The position numbers and the translations under genes are program-made. From Macrolepiota albuminosa (lineage: Eukaryota; Basidiomycota; Agaricomycetes; Agaricales; Agaricaceae): DNA of 64,000 bases. The notes under the pieces are model-generated. The model was given only the letters and a program-made list of their open reading frames with translations. It searched no databases and was not told the DNA's origin. The DNA is taken from assembly GCA_027475525.1 (NCBI GenBank), contig JAMWFC010000070.1:1-64000 (forward strand), read 5' to 3'. Below, piece after piece: positions 57,421 through 64,000 of this stretch; position 1 is the first letter of the stretch, and each line of letters starts with the position of its first letter.

Positions 57421-58625
57421 ATGGCGTCCGCTAAAGCTATGAATGGTTTTCTGCGACGCGGACTGTGCTCATCTCAAAGTGGTAGAAGATGTGTGTGTTC
57501 CCGCCAGTCGCAAGCGTACCTTTATTGATTATATTTTCTCAGTATTGCACCATTCCAACATTCGTTATGCAATTACGAACCTTGAGATGCCTGCTATGTC
57601 ACCAACCATGACTGAGGGTGAAATTTCAAGCTGGAAGAAGCGAGAAGGGGAGGCGTTCTCAACAGGGGATGTTTTGCTTGAGATTGTACGTGTCTTGTTG
57701 GAGAAAGTGAAAGTCATAGAACACATGGTCACGTTGGCTCTTTACATCTCAGGAAACTGACAAGGCAACAATAGACGTTGAAGCTCAAGACGATGGTGTG
57801 ATGGGTAAGATTCTGGTAAGCAACCTCTAACACGTACCTGGTCGACGCTTACTGAGATTTCTAGCTACCAGATGGAACAAAAGGCATACCCGTTGGAAAA
57901 GTCATTGCATTACTTGCTGAGGAAGGTGACGATATCTCCAAACTCGAAGCACCTCAGGAGGAGAAACTATCACTGAGACCGCAGACCTCAGCACCAGCTC
58001 CAACACCGCCTAAGCCTGTCAAAGCAACATCATCACCACCATCGTCATCACCAACTACCCCGCAGACTCGCGCATCCCATTCTATATCCCATTCGCGTCC
58101 CGTATTCCCTTCTGTGCATCGTCTTCTTGTAGAATTCGGCATCACGAAACCGGAGGATATTAAGGGAACTGGTGTCCGAGGGATGCTCACAAAAGGCGAC
58201 ATCTTAACATACCTCGGGAAGGCTTCGGGTCCAACTGGAACGTTTAAAGAATCTGCTTCCCGTCTTGCGGCTGAAGCAACACAAACTTTGAAAAAGGAAG
58301 AGGACAAGGTATGTACAACTGTAGCATGCTAATTTGATATAAGTTAACGAGCCACTCCAGGCGTTTGACGGTGCGGCAATCAGACGTCTCATTGTTTCGA
58401 CTATGCTTGAAAAATCGATTGCCGCAAGGAACGCAAGACCTGGTCAGTCCTCTATTCATTCTACTTCTAGTGATACTGACCTCCATAACAGCTACTGAAA
58501 ATGATGTGGACTTTGACTCAATTATCGCAGACTATTTACCTAGAATTGTGGCCACTCCAAAGGCTTCAACTCCTTCTCAAATTGGCCCTAATCCTTCTAT
58601 AGATTACCTTGATGGATTATACTAG
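57421..58625 (+). CDS. PDX1: Pyruvate dehydrogenase E3-binding protein (protein X)
   Basis: Anchors dihydrolipoamide dehydrogenase (E3) in the mitochondrial pyruvate dehydrogenase complex. [20 protein letters not shown] is a mitochondrial presequence; it splices over a 51-nt intron (57502-57552 region) to [20 protein letters not shown]. The lipoyl domain has [20 protein letters not shown] and, after another intron, [20 protein letters not shown], whose Lys is the lipoylation site. A Pro/Thr/Ser hinge follows, then the peripheral subunit-binding domain ([20 protein letters not shown] and [19 protein letters not shown]). The C-terminal 110 residues are not the catalytic acetyltransferase: no DHR catalytic motif is present, which separates it from E2 (Lat1). 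It ends in SIDYLDGLY. It is divergent from SCAP with about 290 nt between them. Confidence 0.92.
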
Positions 58626-59180
58626 TTGTACATGATATAGATTTCGCCTTTTTATGACGAGTATTAGATCATCGCTAATTTCAGAAAAAGTTATCGACAT
58701 TGCTCGTTTCGTTTTTTCACTTCCAAGGCCAGCTTGCTGGATTGTCACATCGTGACATCCTTGATGGTGGATGCGTTTAATGTTCTACGTTATTATATTG
58801 ATGTCTACCTACGCAAAGATACACTAAGGCCGTACCATAGAGAATACGCATCGGTAAACCTAGTACATACGCTGAAACTCGACGAGGTACCAAAAATAGG
58901 TTTCACGCGTATGTCACAGATGGTAACGTCACAAACAAACCTCCTTATGGAAAAGTGAACATTGCCTCCTTCAACATCTCACCTCGTTTACCAGTGTTCC
59001 AAGTTTACATTTCCTGCCTGCATTGCCAAGCTCAGCAAAACTGCAGTAGTACTTGAAAAGAAACTATTCAGGACCATATAAAGGCTCTGGCTGAGCCACA
59101 ATGCGGTTCAGGGCGCCACGATCTGTTTCCCCCTCGCCTGTCAGACTGTACGCTGTATCCGGTCATCTTTAAACAAGTAA
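58626..59180. other. Intergenic region upstream of GLE1
   Basis: About 550 nt. A 74-codon plus-strand frame at 58734-58958 has no recognisable content and lacks splice partners. The right end should contain the GLE1 promoter. No clear TATA box. Confidence 0.45.
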
Positions 59181-61181
59181 ATGTCTGATTTTACCAGAAG
59201 GAAGCCGAGGCACAGATCTACTTTTGGACTCGAGTCAGACTCGGATGAGTACTCAGATAATGGCTCAGAGTTGGACTATTCAGATTCTGACTCGGATGAG
59301 AGCATTGTGTCATCATCTTCCGACTCGTTTTGCTATGCGTCCGAATCAGAAGTGCCGAAACCACAACAGTTAGTCGATTATCTCTTCTCCTGACCACGCT
59401 GAAGCTCGTTTCAGGAGACCTGCACAAGACACGCGAAATCTTGAGGAACGCAGGAAGGTAGAAGAGACTGTTGCGGCTATCCGACTACGCACGCGACATC
59501 ATGACCCTTACGAGGACTGGGAACGCCAAACACGCCTCGATGCATTTGTACGTGTAACCTTCTCCCCGACGCGTCGAGTCTATGACATTCCTCTTTCCTA
59601 GCATACTGCTCGAAAAGAGTTGAACCTGGACCAGAAACGTCTACACGACGCGCAAGACAGAGGTCGGACTGCGGAGATGGAGCGTCGTGCAGCTCGGTAT
59701 GCACACCAGATGCAAGAGATTGAGGCACACTTTGAGAGACTTCGTTTGAAGGCGAAGCAAGAAGAGGATCAGCTCATGAGGGATTTAAAAGTGCGGCAGA
59801 CGAAGATATGGGAAGGCATCGAGGGTGTGATTAAGATAGAGGAAGAGAAACTCCGAGCGAAGTTGGCGGAAGAGGCAAGACAGAGGGAGGAGGAAGAGAG
59901 AAGACAGCAGCAGAAAAGAAAAGAGGAGGAGGAGGCACAAAGGGTGAAGGAAGAGAAGGAAGCAGCAGAAAAGAAAACAAGAGAAGAGGAAGCTAGAAAA
60001 GCGGAGGAAGAGAAGCGGAAACAAAAGGAGAAGGAGGAAGAGGCTGCTCAATTGAAACGGCTTCAAGAACTGGAAGAAGCGCAACAGCAGGAGATTCGGC
60101 GCAGTGTTGGAATATCAACACCGGAAGCGGATTGGAAACTATATCATGCTAATATCGAGGTAATATTATCTAGGCCTCGCATTTTTTTGTGCTCAATCTT
60201 TGATAGGCTACAAAAAGAGATACCGTGAAGAAAGTCAAAGAGGATAAAGGAGCGAGATCTCTGTGGTCCCAAGGGCGCCGAGAGATAACTCCCAAACTTG
60301 GGCAACTCACGAACGATCCTGGCGAAATCAATAGAATAGTACGTCTCTTAGCCGTTGCTCTATTTCTGTCACCTCATTCCAGCGACTAGTCCTTGAACAT
60401 TTACTACATTCTCAATCCACGTAACAACCCTCTTCACCCTCCCATCATATACAAAGCTCTGCTTTACTCTCTCTCTAAAGCCATCATATTGCAAGCAGAA
60501 ACCGAGGTGACGGCAGAGAAAAGTAGTGCCAAGCCTCTAGCGACAGTTGCGTTCAATCTGCTGGAGGCCGTTGAAGGCTTTGGCGAGGTTTTTTTCTCAA
60601 AATTGGTGCAACGAGCAGGCGGATGGCCAGTGCCTTATCTGGTGCCTTCAGATGACTATTCTGGTCCTGACCAGACACGTCACAAGGCTGCGCAGAGAGC
60701 ACGAAAACTGGCTATGGGGTACAGAGAGGACGGCGACTCGGAAATGGAGACGTTGGACGCGTATATCACACGAATCTCCGGGATCATGAGGATCTACTTC
60801 AATATCCTTAAGTTCACGCCCAATCAACAACCTCTCTACGCCGCGTTTCAGTTGCCGCGCTTTTGGATGTGGCTTACCCGACTCCTTAGGAACAAGCAAA
60901 TGTTGGAGCTGCCAATAACACCAAATCTCATCTATAGTGTGTATTATTTTATCGCTTCGCTTCCTTCAGTACTTAGATTGGATTTCACAGCGGCATTGGA
61001 TGTTATGGACATTGATGGACGAAAGATATGGGGTCGACAGTATAACAAGCTCCTACAGATCATCTACGAGGGTGTTACGATGGGTTATGAACCCGGAAAG
61101 CTGATCGGCGGAACTAGTCCCGAGGCTGTCTCAGCCCGTTCGCGGGTGAAGATGACAGTGGAGAGGGTTTTATCGGGATAG
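59181..61181 (+). CDS. GLE1: mRNA export factor GLE1
   Basis: Nuclear-pore protein that, with inositol hexakisphosphate, activates the DEAD-box ATPase Dbp5 to release mRNA proteins at the cytoplasmic side. The N-terminus is acidic and Ser-rich (SDSDEYSDNGSELDYSDSDS). A long coiled coil of about 200 residues follows, full of Glu/Lys/Arg/Gln heptads. The C-terminal GLE1 domain starts near RRSVGISTPEADWKLYHANIE and has KKVKEDKGARSLWSQGRREI, GQLTNDPGEINRI, LSKAIILQAETEVTAEKSSA, FGEVFFSKLVQRAGGWPVPY, LDAYITRISGIMRIYFNIL and LPRFWMWLTRLLRNK. Introns lie near 59370-59413, 59546-59600, 60159-60208 and 60340-60390; at the last one the exon appears to resume at TCCTTGAAC after a TAG. About 600 residues, normal for fungi. 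Confidence 0.9.
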
Positions 61182-61592
61182 AACTATCTATTACATCAAT
61201 TGCGGTTTTAACAAACTACTTCTATCATCTGCTTGTGTATGTACCACCTACATGTAAAATTGGTCTTTCAGTTCCCATGTGCCGGATTTTTGGATTTTCG
61301 ATCACTTGCTGCCACCCGACAGTACTTGGAAAATACTGGAAAAGAAACAGGTTATTCCAATATACTAAATTCCAATGGAAGAAGTCTTTAAACAAAGGAG
61401 AGTGTCTTTTTTTACAGCAAAAGGCTGGCCAAGGAACAGATTTGACCCCAGGAACAGGTTCTGGCCTCAGTAGTGAATGTGATTGTTTATAAGCCGGCCT
61501 CGGAGGCCAAACCTGTTTTTGATACGTGACACTCCGAACGCGTCTTCACCAGAACCTATCAGTGATCACATCTCTTCCTCATACTAATCGCA
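61182..61592 (+). other. Intergenic region with TPI promoter
   Basis: About 410 nt upstream of TPI. A perfect 13-nt palindrome GGCCTCGGAGGCC lies at 61496-61508, 85-97 nt before the ATG, just after a TTTATAAG TATA-like sequence (about 61486). The palindrome could be a binding site for a fungal regulator of glycolytic genes, which is inference. No gene seen. Confidence 0.5.
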
Positions 61593-62618
<1,026 letters not shown>

Positions 62619-62977
62619 GTCGAAGTAGATTATTTATGTCAACACAAGGATTGATCGTGCTCATAATTTGTACAGTGATCGTCAACGCCTATAAAAGTCG
62701 CAATATGCTGAATTGAATCGGGACGCTTGCAAAACTTTGTAAATAAAATTAGAGACTGTCTTGTATTATACAGCAGGTTTAGTGTTCGCTCAATATCGCA
62801 AAATTTCCTGATGCCTAGTCAGGTAAAACAGAATTAGGTGAAATCAGACCATCATGCCCTTAATCGGGCCTGATTACAAATTATCTCAATACTGCAGAAG
62901 ATAGATTCCCTTCTGTAATGATTGGCAGTTTTGAATTTATTTCTTTGCAAATAGACAGCATGGGATGAAGATGTAGA
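62619..62977. other. 3' flank of TPI
   Basis: About 360 nt of AT-rich sequence. An AATAAA-like signal (GTAAATAAAATTAG) near 62740 may direct 3' end formation of TPI. No gene seen. Confidence 0.45.
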
Positions 62978-63181
62978 CACTTCTGGCACTGAAAGATGTT
63001 TTCATTGGAAAAAGTGTTAAAAAAAACATGTTATATCATTTTCCATGTGCCAATTTCAGATAGAAAAAGGCACTTTGCTTTGTTTAAAGGCTTTTCCTTT
63101 CAGAAATTGGCACATGAGAAATGGTATAACATGTTTCTTTTACACTTTTTCCAATGGAAATACCTTTTAGTACCAGCAGTG
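62978..63181. repeat. 204-nt imperfect inverted repeat (hairpin, MITE-like)
   Basis: The left arm (about 62978-63075) and right arm (about 63085-63181) are near reverse complements. The best core pairs CATTGGAAAAAGTGT with ACACTTTTTCCAATG, AACATGTTATA with TATAACATGTT, and CATGTGCCAATTTC with GAAATTGGCACATG. The outer parts pair less well (CACTTCTGGCACTG with a TAGTACCAGCAGTG-type end). The loop is only about 10-15 nt. It encodes no protein. It could be a MITE-like element or the source of a hairpin RNA. Confidence 0.85.
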
Positions 63182-63334
63182 AGAGGAGTCACTCAAGTTC
63201 CTTTGGCAGTGAGCCTCAGGCAGGCTTGAGTGCAGTAGGGCAGTGTTTGTTTTTAACGAGAGGAGTCACTCAAGTTCCTTTGGCAGTGAGCCTCAGGCAG
63301 GCTTGAGTGCAGTAGGGCAGTGTTTGTTTTTAAC
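63181..63334. repeat. Exact 77-bp tandem duplication (third)
   Basis: Two identical 77-nt copies, 63181-63257 and 63258-63334, each starting GAGAGGAGTCACTCAAG and ending GTTTGTTTTTAAC. Same unit length as the two duplications inside Dicer, although the sequences are unrelated. Confidence 0.97.
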
Positions 63335-64000
63335 GACTTTCCGTTAGAATGAAACTGTGCTCAATCCCGGATGTGGTGAGACTTAGGATCTATGACCATA
63401 GTGATGGCCCTCATTGATTTTGACTTCTTGTGATAAACAAGGTCCACATGGATGGTTGTCATGGTAGCTTGGCATCTTAAATATCACTTACTATATAGAG
63501 TGGTTGCTGTTCAGAAATGTGTAAGCCTGCTCTTCAAGTCTGAGACTAGCACAGAACCACATTATCTTGTTTAATAAACGTGCACAAAATAGGGAAATCA
63601 GGAAAAAGAAGGGACTCCTAAGTGAGTTGCATACTACTATAAATGTAGTTCCATCTAAATATGCGGCTATAATAATGTGTGCATCAAAGAAGGAATGAAT
63701 AGAAGGCAGCATTCCAAACTAATTGTGGACTATTTGAGCTTTTGATAAAAATCCAAACAGACCAAGTTTGGAGATTCCTCAAGCCATGTGAGCTTCTGGA
63801 GCTTTGAAAGCATGAGAAACAATTGTACAGACAACCAAAATATAAAATCACCAAAAATGAAATAAAACTTCAGACATTACCCAAACAGAAACACTACTTA
63901 AGACTCAAATTTTGATCTTGTAACACCTTTTCACTAGAGTAATCAAATACTGTTTGTCCAGTTTATACATGAGTAATGATGTCCCATATTCTGCTTCCTA
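63335..64000. other. AT-rich gene-free end of window
   Basis: About 670 nt of AT-rich DNA with stops in all frames. No gene, known repeat or splice pattern could be supported. A short minus-strand frame at 63491-63712 has no recognisable content. Confidence 0.5.

Overview
This 64 kb window is a stretch of nuclear DNA from a filamentous basidiomycete, most likely an agaricomycete. The evidence is dense genes on both strands broken by many 40-65 nt GT...AG introns, single-domain eukaryotic orthologues (Cdc42, SF3b4, EMC4, SCAP, GLE1, TPI) with fungal-type sequence, a Dicer, and agaric-style F-box proteins. There are no rRNA genes, tRNA genes, CRISPR arrays or bacterial operons. All gene calls were made by reading conserved protein frames and splicing by hand, so exon ends are predictions.

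Layout. 1-8293: an unusual low-complexity zone packed with many different short tandem repeats, holding one proline/serine-rich protein gene (1594-2898). 8294-25111: NOC4 (ribosome assembly), an F-box/zinc-finger protein, a very large membrane-anchored PD40-propeller/amidohydrolase fusion, a small unrecognised basic protein, a second F-box/zinc-finger paralogue, a phosducin-like protein and a mitochondrial ribosome recycling factor. 25348-30089: a Dicer gene whose reading frame is broken by two exact 77-bp tandem duplications. 31342-36954: two carboxymuconolactone-decarboxylase-like paralogues with matching exon structure, flanking an inverted gene for a proline-rich linker-histone-domain protein. 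37807-45559: a large WD40 protein, Cdc42, a small secreted His-rich peptide and SF3b4. 45854-51776: sulfite oxidase, a 2 kb gene-poor gap, tRNA-splicing endonuclease subunit Sen15 (five small exons) and EMC4. 51796-62618: a possible Pex11-like gene, SCAP, the pyruvate dehydrogenase E3-binding protein, GLE1 and triosephosphate isomerase. 62619-64000: gene-free AT-rich DNA with a 204-nt imperfect hairpin and a third exact 77-bp duplication.

Most genes are housekeeping and do not form one pathway. Loose themes are RNA metabolism (NOC4, Dicer, SF3b4, Sen15, GLE1), mitochondria and metabolism (RRF, E3BP, TPI, sulfite oxidase), and ER/sterol control (EMC4, SCAP). The most useful second-look items are the three identical-length 77-bp duplications, which look like assembly joins, the two apparent GC-AG introns in TPI, a 165-174 bp element present in inverted orientation 14 kb apart, the hairpin near the right end, and the two pairs of paralogous genes.
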